The notes beneath the pieces were generated by a model. The model ran no database searches. It saw only the letters and a list, made by a program, of their open reading frames with translations, and was not told the origin of the DNA. Position numbers and translations under genes: made by a program. A stretch of DNA of 64,000 nt, taken from positions 310,001-374,000 of the forward strand of contig NZ_JAIUCZ020000002.1 of assembly GCF_020176955.2 (NCBI RefSeq), in the 5' to 3' direction. Source of the DNA: Nocardia sp. alder85J (GTDB lineage: Bacteria > Actinomycetota > Actinomycetes > Mycobacteriales > Mycobacteriaceae). Positions 43,569-55,200 of this stretch are shown piece after piece (position 1 is the first letter of the stretch; every line of letters begins with the position of its first letter).

Positions 43569-44669
43569 ATGCAACCGCTCCTACGCTACTTCGTCGCAGC
43601 GTCCGCGGCATTTGCTGCAATTCTGCCCGCAGTCGCATACGCCGAACCCGAGGCCCCGGCGGCGCCGGATACGTACGTCGCCTCCGACGCGCCCGAACCG
43701 GCCGAGCGACCGGCCGCCGCGGAACCCGCAGAGCGGCCCGCCGCGGAACCGGCCGAGCGGCCCGCCGTGGATGCCGGCGGGTCGGCGATCCTGTCCGTGC
43801 GGCCGATCGGCGGTCGCGAACTGGACGTCGTCGTGCACTCGGCGGCCATGAATCGCGACATCTCGCTGTGGATGTCGCATCCGGACGGTCCCGCCCCGGC
43901 GCTGTACCTGCTCAACGCGGTCGACGGGGGCGAGGACGGCGGGCCCTGGATGAAGCGCACCGACGTGGCCGCGTTCTTCGCCGACAAGCCGGTCAACGTC
44001 ATCGTGCCGATGGGCGGCCGGGCCAGCTACTACACCGACTGGGTGGCCGACGATCCGGTGCTCGGCCGCAACAAGTGGGAGACCTTCCTCAGCCGCGAGC
44101 TGCCGCCGCTGCTCAACGAGCGCTTCGCCATGACCGGCCGCAATGCCGTTGCGGGAGCGTCGATGTCGGGAACCTCGGCGCTGGATCTGGCGATCGACTC
44201 ACCCGGGCTGTACCAGGCGGTCGGCTCCTACAGCGGCTGCCCGCGGGTCAGCGATCCGGTCGCCCGCGTCTACATCCACTCGCAGCTGGCGCCCTACGGC
44301 GCCAACGCCGACAACATGTGGGGCGGCCTCGCCGATCCGAACTGGTCCGCGCACGATCCGGTGCTGAACGCGGAGCGGTTGCGCGGCACCGCGCTGTACA
44401 TCTCCACCGGCAACGGCAATCTGGGCGAGCACGAGCGGCTGGAGGATCCGTCCATCAACGGCAACACCTCCGCGCTGGTGGACCGGATCGCGGTGGGCGG
44501 CAGCATGGAGACCTTCATCGACAACTGCAACGGGGCGCTGCTGGGCCGGTTGGGTTCGCTGCACATTCCGGCGACGGTGGTGCACCGCAACGGAACTCAC
44601 GCCTGGGCGTACTGGCAGGACGATCTGCACAACTCCTGGAACCTCTTCGCCCCGGCGCTCGGGGTCTGA
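43569..44669 (+). CDS. Secreted antigen-85-like esterase / mycolyltransferase family protein
   Basis: A 366-residue exported alpha/beta hydrolase of the esterase (antigen 85) family. A Sec signal peptide (MQPLLRYFVAASAAFAAILP, cleavage near AYA-EP) is followed by a Pro/Ala/Glu repeat linker (EPAERPAA recurring, about residues 25-63). The catalytic domain has the nucleophile in AGASMSGTSALDLAIDSPG and the catalytic His in NGTHAWAYWQDDLHNSW, which parallel antigen 85. Such proteins attach mycolic acids to trehalose or arabinogalactan, so the gene supports a mycolate-containing host. The ATG follows AATACT by 6 nt, possibly leaderless. A long hairpin follows the stop. Confidence 0.88.
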   Translation: MQPLLRYFVAASAAFAAILPAVAYAEPEAPAAPDTYVASDAPEPAERPAAAEPAERPAAEPAERPAVDAGGSAILSVRPIGGRELDVVVHSAAMNRDISLWMSHPDGPAPALYLLNAVDGGEDGGPWMKRTDVAAFFADKPVNVIVPMGGRASYYTDWVADDPVLGRNKWETFLSRELPPLLNERFAMTGRNAVAGASMSGTSALDLAIDSPGLYQAVGSYSGCPRVSDPVARVYIHSQLAPYGANADNMWGGLADPNWSAHDPVLNAERLRGTALYISTGNGNLGEHERLEDPSINGNTSALVDRIAVGGSMETFIDNCNGALLGRLGSLHIPATVVHRNGTHAWAYWQDDLHNSWNLFAPALGV

Positions 44670-44693
44670 TCCGGAACCCGGAAACGGTTGCCC

Positions 44694-44734
44694 GGCGAGG
44701 CCGGTCCGCATCGGACGCGGACCGGCCTCGCCGT
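44694..44734. terminator. Bidirectional terminator between esterase and phosphatase genes
   Basis: A perfect 17-bp stem (44694-44710 with 44718-44734) closes on a 7-nt loop. It lies 24 nt after the esterase stop and 14 nt before the end of the convergent phosphatase gene. Confidence 0.88.
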
Positions 44735-44748
44735 CTCGGCGGACCGGC

Positions 44749-46452
44749 TCAGGCGTGCACCTGGCGGCGGTAGGTGACCTTGTCGAACTCGCGGCCGTAC
44801 TCGTCCACGGCCACCACGTCCATCTCGCTGGCGAAGAAGCCGGGGCGGACGTCGACGCGGATGAACGAGTAGTTGCGGAAGCGCACCCGCGACCAGCCGA
44901 TGGCCTCGTCCTGCTTCTTGCCGTCGGGACCCCAGACGTAGCTGTTCGGCACGCCGGTGTCGGCGACCTCGTGCCCACGGTAGGTCTCCTGGGATCCGGG
45001 CTGGAATCCGTAGCGCGGCCGGCCGCCGGCGCCGACGGTGTAGTACACCGTGCCGTCGGTGGCCCCGTACACGATCGAGTTGTCGCCCGCGGCCTTGGTG
45101 GGCTGCCCGGCGCGGATCGGATCGGTGCGCTCGAAGACGTGATTGTGGCCCTGCAACACCAGATCCACCTGGTACTTGTCGAACAGCGCGCACCACGCGT
45201 CGCGCACGCCGCCGTCGCTGGCGTGCGAATCGGTGGTGGAGTAGGCGCAGTGGTGGAAGAAACAGACGATGAAGTCGATGTTCGGATCCGCGCGGTGGGC
45301 CGCGAGAGTCCGCTCCACCCAACCGGTCTGGGCGCCGCCGGAGTATCCGGTGTTGGACTTGATCTCGTAGGAGACGTCGTTGGCGTCCAGCGACAGCACC
45401 GCCACGTTGCCGTAGGTGAACGAGTACACCGAGGGGCAGCCCGCCGGGCCGGAGGCCGGGAGATCCAGGCGCGCGGCGTGTCCGTCGTAGCCGTGGTTGC
45501 CGTACGCGGCCTCCATGTCGTGGTTGCCGGTGGCGAACATCCACGGCGTCACCGAGCTGCTGGGCTCGATGGAGTTGAGGTAGACGTCCCACACGAACGG
45601 GTTGTACTTGTCGAAGCCGTCGGCGGGATTGGCGCCGTGCGGAGCGAACTGTGGCTTCTTGCCCGCCCCGGACGGGTCGGCGTAGGCGATGTCACCGGCG
45701 AGGATGTGGAAATCGGACTTGCTGGCGGTGATCTGGCGCAGCACGTTGGCGGTGTGCGGCACCGCCGGGTCGTTGTCGTCCTTGTAATAGGCGTCGTCGT
45801 AGTCGCCGGGCGCCAGACCGCCGGGCTGCCCCGGAGTGTCGTCGGTGCCCTGGTCGCCCAGCATGGTGAAGCGGAAGGGCAGCACGGCATCCCGTGCGCT
45901 CGCCATCGCCGGTGCGGCCGAACGGATGTCACCCACGAAGCCGTCGGCGGTGCGCCAGCGGTAGAAGTGCGGGACGCGGCCGGGCAGGCCGTCCACCGGC
46001 GCGTGCACGTAGAACTGCTCGGCGCCGAGTACGCCGCCGTCGGTGGTGGGGATATGGGTCACCAGGTTGCGCACCTCGGCCTCGACCGAACCGCCGAGCG
46101 CCGGAGTCGGGCCGTGCTCCAGGAACACCTTGGTACCGCCCGGATTACGCGACAGCTGCGCGCCGAAGCGGAGCTGGCTGGCGGCGTCGGCGCCGTAGCC
46201 GACGTGCCGGCCGCCGACGAGCAGCTGGCCGTCGTCGGCGTAGGCGCGCTTGCCGAACGGGGTGACGCCGAGCGCGGCGACCGCCGCGGCCGCCGCGGAG
46301 CCGCGCAGGAAGTTGCGGCGCGACACCGACCTGCGACGCAGGTACCCCCGGTGCCATTCGTGCTGTTCGGCCATGGTCATACGGGTGGCGAGGGCGGAGG
46401 GAATCCCGGTATCGGGGATCTCACCGGCGGAGGTCAAGCGATCTGACGGCAT
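44749..46452 (-). CDS. Tat-exported purple acid phosphatase / metallophosphoesterase
   Basis: A 567-residue enzyme. A twin-arginine signal, RRSVSRRNFLRGSAAAAAVA (about residues 40-60), exports it folded. An N-terminal fibronectin-like domain (about 75-185) precedes the metallophosphoesterase domain, whose metal ligands lie in FTMLGDQGTD, ILAGDIAYADPSG, ATGNHDME, FFHHCAYS and LQGHNHVFERT. This order is that of purple acid phosphatases; the mycobacterial relative is Rv2577, from memory. It would release phosphate from esters outside the cell. ATG 46452 is the longest start. In-frame ATGs at 46380 and 46374 nearer the Tat motif are equally possible. Confidence 0.92.
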   Translation of the reverse strand: MPSDRLTSAGEIPDTGIPSALATRMTMAEQHEWHRGYLRRRSVSRRNFLRGSAAAAAVAALGVTPFGKRAYADDGQLLVGGRHVGYGADAASQLRFGAQLSRNPGGTKVFLEHGPTPALGGSVEAEVRNLVTHIPTTDGGVLGAEQFYVHAPVDGLPGRVPHFYRWRTADGFVGDIRSAAPAMASARDAVLPFRFTMLGDQGTDDTPGQPGGLAPGDYDDAYYKDDNDPAVPHTANVLRQITASKSDFHILAGDIAYADPSGAGKKPQFAPHGANPADGFDKYNPFVWDVYLNSIEPSSSVTPWMFATGNHDMEAAYGNHGYDGHAARLDLPASGPAGCPSVYSFTYGNVAVLSLDANDVSYEIKSNTGYSGGAQTGWVERTLAAHRADPNIDFIVCFFHHCAYSTTDSHASDGGVRDAWCALFDKYQVDLVLQGHNHVFERTDPIRAGQPTKAAGDNSIVYGATDGTVYYTVGAGGRPRYGFQPGSQETYRGHEVADTGVPNSYVWGPDGKKQDEAIGWSRVRFRNYSFIRVDVRPGFFASEMDVVAVDEYGREFDKVTYRRQVHA

Positions 46453-46586
46453 GAATCTGGATGCTGGTCGACCGGAATCCGCGAGGCAAATCCGGAACCG
46501 AGAACATTGGGTGAATAGTCGGCGCGACGGCCGCTCACCGGGTCGTGCGCGCCGAAAATGTCGGTGCCCACCGCGACAATGGCGGC

Positions 46587-46922
46587 ATGGCTTACGACGA
46601 GGAACTGGCCGACCGGATCCGCGATCTGCTCGGTCCCGCGCTGCCGGATGTGGTCGAGCAGAAGATGTTCGGCGGCTTGGCCTTTCTGGTCGGCGGCCAT
46701 ATGGCGGTGGCCGCCAGCGGGCGCGGCGGCCTGCTGGCCCGGGTCGACCCGAAGGACGCCGATCGGCTCATCGACGGCGAGCTGGTGGTGCCCATGGTGA
46801 TGGGCGGCCGGCCGCGGTCCGGCTGGCTGCACGTGGGCACCGAGCTGATCGCCACCGACGAGGTGCTGGACCAGTGGGTGCAGCGCAGCCTCCGTTTCGT
46901 GCGGGCGCTGCCGCCGAAGTGA
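46587..46922 (+). CDS. TfoX N-terminal domain protein
   Basis: A 111-residue protein made of the TfoX/Sxy N-terminal domain alone. It begins MAYDEELADRIRDLLG and contains the family motif EQKMFGGLAFLVGGHMAVAA and a central VDPKDADRL. In proteobacteria TfoX promotes competence; single-domain actinobacterial copies have no known function. The ATG at 46587 gives a typical length. GACAAT lies 6 nt upstream and no ribosome site is visible, so it may be leaderless. It is divergent from the purple acid phosphatase gene. Confidence 0.88.
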   Translation: MAYDEELADRIRDLLGPALPDVVEQKMFGGLAFLVGGHMAVAASGRGGLLARVDPKDADRLIDGELVVPMVMGGRPRSGWLHVGTELIATDEVLDQWVQRSLRFVRALPPK

Positions 46923-47060
46923 CCGGCGGTCCGGCCCGGCCACGCCGGGGCCGACGAGCGGTGGCACTGTCCACTGTTCGGCATTGTCCAGATGTGACGG
47001 GCGCCGCACGCGCGATGATCGAGGAAGGCACACCACCGTCGACACAGTGAGGGGCAGGGC

Positions 47061-48710
47061 ATGACGAATGCCGTCGATCCGCGGGAGTTCGTGGCGCAGA
47101 TCCGGGCACGGCTGTCCGAACCGGGCGCACCGTTCGAGACCGCGGTGGAAGACGTGCTGGGCGTGCCCACGCCGGTGCTGGTGCGCCGCCGGCGCTCGCT
47201 CCAGGAGCTGCTCGATCAGGCGGTCGTGTGGGGTGATCGGGACTATCTGGTCACCGCCGACAGCCGGATGTCCTTCGCGCAGTACGAGGCCGCCGTGGCC
47301 GCGCTGGCCCGCGCCCTCGCGCAGCGCCACGGGGTCGGGAAGGGCGACCGCGTCGGCATTCTCGCGGCCAACACCCCCGAATGGATCGTGACCTTCGGCG
47401 CCGCCCAGGCGCTCGGCGCCGTCGCGGTCGGCTACAACGCCTGGTGGGCGGTGCAGGAGATCGCCTACGGGCTCGGGCACACCACGCCGAAGGTGGTCGT
47501 CGCCGACGCGAAACGGGCGGTGGCGCTGGCCGAGGCCGGGGCCGCGGTGCCGGTGCTCACGATGGAAACGGATCTGCCGCAGCTGATCGTCGATCATCCC
47601 GGGCCGCGGCCGCGCACCCCGGTCGCCGAGGACGATCCGGCGGTGATCCTCTACACCAGCGGCACCACCGGCCGCCCCAAGGGCGTGGTGGCCACCCAGC
47701 GCAACCTGCTGGCCATCGCGGACTACCACCGCTTCATGGACGCCATCCTGGCCGGCGTGGCCGGGCAGCCGTTCATCGAACCCAGCGACAAGCGATACCT
47801 GCTCACCTCGCCGCTGTTCCACATCGCCAGCCTGCACAACCTCGCCATCCCGCGCCTGGCCACCGGTGCGGCGGTCGTGATCCATTCCGGCGGTTTCGAT
47901 GTCGACCGGGTGCTGTGCCTGGTGCAGCGCGAGCGGGTCACCCATTGGGGGGCGGTGCCGACGATGGCGCACCGGATGTTGCAGCACGACCTGTCCCGGT
48001 ACGACCTGTCCTCGCTGGCCGGATTCTCGCTGAACACCGCGCCGTCGTCGGCCTCGTTCCATCGGCGGCTACGGGAACGGCTGCCGGTGGCGCAGGTGGC
48101 GCTGGCGGTGAGTTACGGCCTCACCGAGGCGGGTTCGGCGGCCACCGTGGCCACCGCCATGGATCTGGCCGAGCATCCGGATACCGTGGGGCGCGCGGTG
48201 TTCGGCGCCGAGGTCGAGATCCGCGACGCCGAGGGACGGCCCGTGCCGGACGGGCAGGAGGGCGAGATCTGCGTCCGCGGCGCCTACGTGATGCTCGGCT
48301 ACTGGCAGGACGAGGTCGCCACCGCCGCCGCGATCGACGGCGAACGCTGGCTCCGCACCGGCGATTTCGGCCACCTCGAGAACGGCTGCCTGTTCATGGC
48401 CGGGCGGCGCAGCGATCTGATCCTGCGCGGTGGCGAGAACGTCTACCCGGCCGAGATCGAGGGCGTGCTCGACGACCATCCGGCGGTCGTGGAATCGGCG
48501 GTGATCGGCGTGCCCGACGAGGATCTGGGCCAACTGGTCGCCGCGGTGGCGGTGGTCGACGATCCGGCCGCCGTCGACGAGGCGAGCCTGCGGGATTTCG
48601 CGGCGTCCCGGCTGGCCTATTTCAAGGTGCCGGCTCGCTGGCTGATCACCGACAAACCGTTGCCGCGCAACGCGACCGGCAAGGTGCTTCGTCGTGAGAT
48701 CACGATCTGA
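47061..48710 (+). CDS. Acyl-CoA synthetase / AMP-dependent ligase (FadD-like)
   Basis: A 549-residue adenylate-forming enzyme. Core motifs are [17 protein letters not shown] (P-loop), [23 protein letters not shown], the hinge [36 protein letters not shown] and the catalytic Lys in [10 protein letters not shown]. The architecture is that of fatty-acid or aromatic acyl-CoA ligases; the substrate is unknown. The ATG has GAGGGG upstream. It lies 4 kb from the NRPS, with a phosphatase gene in the opposite direction between, so a link to that pathway as donor activator is only a possibility. Confidence 0.9.
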   Translation: MTNAVDPREFVAQIRARLSEPGAPFETAVEDVLGVPTPVLVRRRRSLQELLDQAVVWGDRDYLVTADSRMSFAQYEAAVAALARALAQRHGVGKGDRVGILAANTPEWIVTFGAAQALGAVAVGYNAWWAVQEIAYGLGHTTPKVVVADAKRAVALAEAGAAVPVLTMETDLPQLIVDHPGPRPRTPVAEDDPAVILYTSGTTGRPKGVVATQRNLLAIADYHRFMDAILAGVAGQPFIEPSDKRYLLTSPLFHIASLHNLAIPRLATGAAVVIHSGGFDVDRVLCLVQRERVTHWGAVPTMAHRMLQHDLSRYDLSSLAGFSLNTAPSSASFHRRLRERLPVAQVALAVSYGLTEAGSAATVATAMDLAEHPDTVGRAVFGAEVEIRDAEGRPVPDGQEGEICVRGAYVMLGYWQDEVATAAAIDGERWLRTGDFGHLENGCLFMAGRRSDLILRGGENVYPAEIEGVLDDHPAVVESAVIGVPDEDLGQLVAAVAVVDDPAAVDEASLRDFAASRLAYFKVPARWLITDKPLPRNATGKVLRREITI

Positions 48711-48728
48711 GGACCTCCGTGCCCCGTC

Positions 48729-48751
48729 GGCGGTCCGGTATTCCGGCCGCC
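48729..48751. terminator. Hairpin between the convergent ligase and narI genes
   Basis: GGCGG-T-CCGG (48729-48738) pairs with CCGGCCGCC (48743-48751), with one bulged base and a 4-nt loop. It sits in the 58-nt gap between two convergent stops. Confidence 0.55.
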
Positions 48752-48768
48752 GGGCCGGGAGCCGGGAT

Positions 48769-49506
48769 TCAGCGTGTCGGCGGGGTCACCGGCGCCCGCC
48801 AGGCGCGGGCGTAGCGGCGCTGATCGGCGGCGTCGGATTCCTTGCTGCGGTAGACGATGTAGGGCCGGACCAGATAGCCCACCGGCGCGCTGAACATGTG
48901 CACCAGCCGGGTGTAGGGCCAGAATCCGATGAGCGCCAGCACGATCAGGCCGTGTGCCTGGAACGTCCACGGCGTGCCGACCATCGACTCCGGATGCGGA
49001 TGCGGGGTGAACAGGCTGCGGAACCAGGGTGACACCGTCTCGCGGTAGTTGTAGGCGCCCCACAGCAGATTGCTGCCCACCGTATTGAGCAGGCCGGTGA
49101 CCAGCGCGCCGGCGAGCAGCACGTACATCACCTTGTCGTTGGTGGTGGTCGCCATCCGGACCGCGGGCACGGTGATCCTCCGGTACAGCAGGATCGCGAT
49201 CCCGGCGATCACCGCCACTCCCGCCACCGAGCCGGCCGAGACCGCCACCACGTGATAGAGGTGCTCGGAGACGCCGATCGCGTCCGTCCACGACTGCGGG
49301 ACGAGGACACCCAGCACATGTCCGCCGATCACCCCGAGCATCCCGAAGTGGAACAGCGGGCTGCCCAGCCGCAGCAGCCGGGATTCGTAGATCTGCGACG
49401 ACCGGGTGGTCCAGCCGAACTGGTCGGTGCGATACCGCCACAGATGGCCCAGCACGAACGAGGTGAAGGCGACATAGGGCAGTGTCAGCCACACGGCGGC
49501 GGTCAT
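48769..49506 (-). CDS. narI: Respiratory nitrate reductase gamma subunit NarI
   Basis: A 245-residue cytochrome b membrane anchor with five helices. It oxidises menaquinol and passes electrons to NarH. Likely heme ligands are in FVLGHLWRYRTDQFG, LFHFGMLGVIGGHVLGVLVP and the C-terminal FWPYTRLVHMFSAP. The ATG overlaps the TGA of narJ by 4 nt. It is the last gene of narGHJI. No other narI is visible. Confidence 0.95.
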   Translation of the reverse strand: MTAAVWLTLPYVAFTSFVLGHLWRYRTDQFGWTTRSSQIYESRLLRLGSPLFHFGMLGVIGGHVLGVLVPQSWTDAIGVSEHLYHVVAVSAGSVAGVAVIAGIAILLYRRITVPAVRMATTTNDKVMYVLLAGALVTGLLNTVGSNLLWGAYNYRETVSPWFRSLFTPHPHPESMVGTPWTFQAHGLIVLALIGFWPYTRLVHMFSAPVGYLVRPYIVYRSKESDAADQRRYARAWRAPVTPPTR

Positions 49507-50183
49507 CGGCGACCCTCCCCGGCGGCGAACATCGCGGGATCCATCGCGAACGGCTCCAGCCCGACCTCCTCCTCCGGCGGACCGGCCGCGGCGAGTTCGG
49601 CGATGCGGCGGCGATCGGCCGTGGTCAGCGGGGGCAGCGTCGCCACCACCGCGGCCAGCGCGGCGGCATAAGGAGATCCGCTGTCGGACAACGACAGTCG
49701 CAGCAGTTCGATGACCGGCAGGTGCTCGCCGAGCAGCCGTTCGCCGCCGATCGGATCGACGGTGGCGGCGAATTCCAGCAGCACCGGCAGATGGTCGGGC
49801 AATTCACTGTCGTCCAGTTCGGCCCCGGCGTGCCGGTAGGCGTGCTTGAACCGCAGCAGCGCCAGACCGCGCTTGCGGGTGTCGCCGTAGGCGTAGTAGG
49901 TGAGGTGCAGACTGGCGCGGCGGCGCAGGTCGAACGTCTCGACGTACTGCTGGGCCAGCACGATCGGATCGGTGTCGCGCAGATGCGTGAGGAGCGTCAT
50001 CAGGTTCGCGCGCACCGCTTCGGGGAGTTCCGCTGCGGCGGTGCACAATTCGTCCAGCATGGCGAGCAATCCGGCGGCCGGGTAGTCCAGCAGCAGCGCC
50101 GCGAGGCGCCACGTCAGCCACCGATCGCGCTCGGGCATGGGGACCGCCGGGACAGGGCGGCGGCGCAGGGTCAGCAGGGCCAC
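49503..50183 (-). CDS. narJ: Nitrate reductase assembly chaperone NarJ
   Basis: A 226-residue all-helical TorD/NarJ-family chaperone that holds apo-NarG during molybdenum-cofactor insertion. Family segments are LTWRLAALLLDYPAAGLLAML, YVETFDLRRRASLHLTYYAYGDTRKRG and DHLPVLLEFAATVDP. The start is GTG at 50183, with AAGGTG about 12 nt upstream; the preceding in-frame residues are outside the family. Unusually, 244 nt separate it from narH, while the other junctions of the operon overlap or touch. It overlaps narI by 4 nt. Confidence 0.92.
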   Translation of the reverse strand: MALLTLRRRPVPAVPMPERDRWLTWRLAALLLDYPAAGLLAMLDELCTAAAELPEAVRANLMTLLTHLRDTDPIVLAQQYVETFDLRRRASLHLTYYAYGDTRKRGLALLRFKHAYRHAGAELDDSELPDHLPVLLEFAATVDPIGGERLLGEHLPVIELLRLSLSDSGSPYAAALAAVVATLPPLTTADRRRIAELAAAGPPEEEVGLEPFAMDPAMFAAGEGRR

Positions 50184-50427
50184 GGCCGGAACACCTTTCG
50201 TGCGATGGTCGGATACTGTTCTGACCGGATATGAGCTGGGCCGCAACGGATTTCCTGGCGCCTCTCGATCGCGGCACCGCGCTGCTGCGGCTGCGCTGCC
50301 CGGCCCGAATCGGCCGGTCGCCCTTCGGCGGCCGGGTATCGACCCAGCGGAGCGGCGGCCGGTCGGTCTCGGTGGGTTGTCGTGTCGCGGACTCGGCCGG
50401 GGCCGATGTGCGTATGGTGGTGCCGCA

Positions 50428-52209
<1,782 letters not shown>

Positions 52210-52210
52210 G

Positions 52211-55200
52211 TCAGTACTCCACTTCCTGGCTGCGCCGCCGGATCGTGGTGACCTCGTCACGCTGATTTCCGGTGGGGCCGTGATAGTTCAGCGCGAACGA
52301 CTGCTGCGCGTAGCCGCCGACCAGATGGGTCGGCTTGATCATGATGCGAGTCAGCGCGTTGTGGATGCCGCCGCGTTTGCCGCGCGCCGCGCCGGCGGTG
52401 GCCGTGCCCTCGATCCGCGGCACGTCGACGGCCCGGTCCTGTGCGTGGTACATGAACACCGTGCCCTCGGGCATCCGGTGGCTGACGATCGCGCGCGCCA
52501 CCACGATGCCGTTGCGGTTGGTCGCCTCGATCCAATCGTTGTCGGCCACACCGATCTTGGCGGCGTCGCGCTCCGACATCCAGATCGCCTGCCCGCCGCG
52601 CGACAGCGTCAGCATGTGCAGGTTGTCCTGATACGCCGAATGGATCGACCATTTCGAGTGCGGGGTCAGATATCTGACGGTGACCCCGTCCGCGCCGACC
52701 GCGCCGATCCCCGGCTCCCGGAACAGCGCCGTCATGTCCAGCGGCGGCCGGAAGATCGGCAGTTGCTCACCGAGTTCGATCATCCAGTCGTGATCGAGAT
52801 AGAAGTGCTGGCGGCCGGTGAGGGTGTGCCACGGCTTGAGCCGCTCGGTGTTGATGGTGAACGGCGAGTACCGCCGGCCGCCGGTCTCGGAGCCGGACCA
52901 TTCCGGGGAGGTGATCACGGGGACCGGCCGGGCCTGGGTGTCGGCGAACGTGATGCGCTTGCCCGCGTGTTCCTCGGCCAGATCGGCCAATTCGGTGCCG
53001 GTGCGCCGTTCCAGCGCCTGGAAGCCCGCCACGGCGAGCCGGCCGTTGGTGGTGCCGGACAGCGCGAGGATGGTCTCCGCCGCGTGCACATCCTTGGCCA
53101 GTGACGGCCGCCCCCGGCCCGCGCCGGTGAGCGCGGTCCCGTTGACGCCCTTCAGATATTCCACCTCGGCCTCGGGAAAGGTGGTGACGCCCTTGGTGGT
53201 GAGCCCGAGCGTGTCCACCAGCGGCCCGAGCGCGGCCATCCGCTCCGCCAGCGCCGGGTAATCCCGTTCCACCACCACCAGTTTCGGCATGGTGACCCCC
53301 GGAATCGGTGCGCACTCACCGGCTTTCCAGTCCCGCACGCGGCCGCCGGCCTGGGCCAGGGCATCGGGGGTGTCGTGCAGCAGCGGCACCGCGACCAGGT
53401 CCTTGCGCACCCCGAGATGTTTCTCGGCCAGCCAGGAGAATCCGCGCGCGATCCGGTGGAACGCCTCGAAATCGGTCTTGGCCTCCCACGGCGGCGAGAT
53501 GGCGGGGGAGAAGGCGTGCACGAACGGATGCATGTCGGTGGAGGACAGATCGTGCTTCTCGTACCAGGTGGCCGCCGGGAGCACGATATCGGAGAACAGC
53601 GTGGTCGAGGTCATCCGGAAGTCCAGCGACAACAGCAGATCCAGCTTCCCGGTGGCGGCCTGCTCCCGCCACACCAGTTCCTGCGGCCGCACCCCGGCGG
53701 CGTCGGTGGTCTGGAGGTTGGAGTCCGCGCCCAGCAGATGCCGGTGGAAGTACTCGTTGCCCTTGCCGGAGGAGCCGAGCAGGTTCGCCCGCCAGACCGT
53801 CAGGCAGCGTGGAAAGTTCTCCGGCGCATCGGGATCCTCGCAGGCGAACCGCAGCGACCCGGATGTCAGCCCGTCGATGACGTACTCCTGCGGCGAGCGG
53901 CCCGCGGCCTCGGCGTCGTCCACCAGATCCAGCGGATTGCGGTCGAAGGTGGGGTAACTCGGCATCCAGCCCAGCCGGGAGGCCAGCGCGATGTTGTCGG
54001 CGGCGGTGCGCCCGGCGAATCGGCCCGAACCCAGGGGGGAGGCGAACGCCTCGGCGGTGAACGGGTCGTAGCGCCACTGATCGTTGGCCAGATACCAGAA
54101 CACCGTGCCCTGCATCTGCCGCGGCGGCCGCTGCCAGTCCAGCCCGAAAGCCAGTGTCGCCCAGCCGGTCACCGGCCGGCACTTCTCCTGTCCGACGTAG
54201 TGTGCCCAGCCGCCGCCGTTGACGCCCTGACAGCCGGTCAGCAGCGTGAGGGTGAAGAAGGCGCGATAGATCTGATCGGAGTGGAACCAGTGGTTGGTGC
54301 CCGCTCCCATCAGAATCATCGACCGGCCGCCGGAACGTTCGGCGTTGTCCGCGAATTCGCGCGCGATGCGCGCGGCCTGACTGGCGGGCACCCCGGTGAC
54401 GGTCTCCTGCCAGGCCGGTGTGTACGGGGCGGTGGCGTCGTCGTAGCCGGTGGGCCAGTCGCCCGGCAGGCCGGGCCGGGCGACCCCGTACTGGGCCAGC
54501 AGCAGATCGAAGACGGTGGTCACCCGGCGGCCGCCGACCACGACAGTCGGCACCCCCCGGGTAGCGATCCGGGCCTCGCCGCCGTCGAATCGGGGAAACT
54601 GCACGGCCACAGCATCGTCGGTGTGGCCGTGCAGCGTCAGGCGGACGTCGATGTCCCCCAGGTCCAGATTCCAGCGGGCGGTGCCCGATCCGGTGAAGCG
54701 GTCACCGAGAGAACCGTTGGGCACCACCGGATTCCCGTCGCCGTCCAGCAGCACCGTGCGGAATTCGTCACCCTCGCCGGTGTGCCCGAGATCGGCGGCG
54801 GTGACGAATTTCCCCGGCCGCCAAACGCGGCCCTGATATTCCCCGTCCGCGTTCCAGCCGCCGTCGGCCTCGTCGAGCGCGATCAGGAACGGCAGATCCG
54901 TGTAGCGGGTGACGTAGTCGGTGAAGCGCGCGGTGCTCCGTTCGACGAAGAACTCCGTCAGGATCACGTGCCCCATCGACATCGCCAGGGCCGCATCGGT
55001 TCCCGGCCGCGCCGCCACCCATTCGTCGGCGAACTTGGTGTTGTCGGCGTAGTCGGGGGAGACCACGACCACCTTCTGCCCGCGATAGCGGGCCTCGGTC
55101 ATGTAGTGCGCGTCCGGGGTCCGGGTCACCGGGACGTTCGAACCCCACATGATCAGATATCCGGCATCGAACCAGTCCGCCGATTCCGGCACGTCGGTCT

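Noticed and set aside
47061..48710. Acyl ligase as a definite partner of the NRPS
   Set aside because: It is 3.5 kb away, in a separate transcription unit, with convergent and divergent genes between. Only a loose possibility remains.
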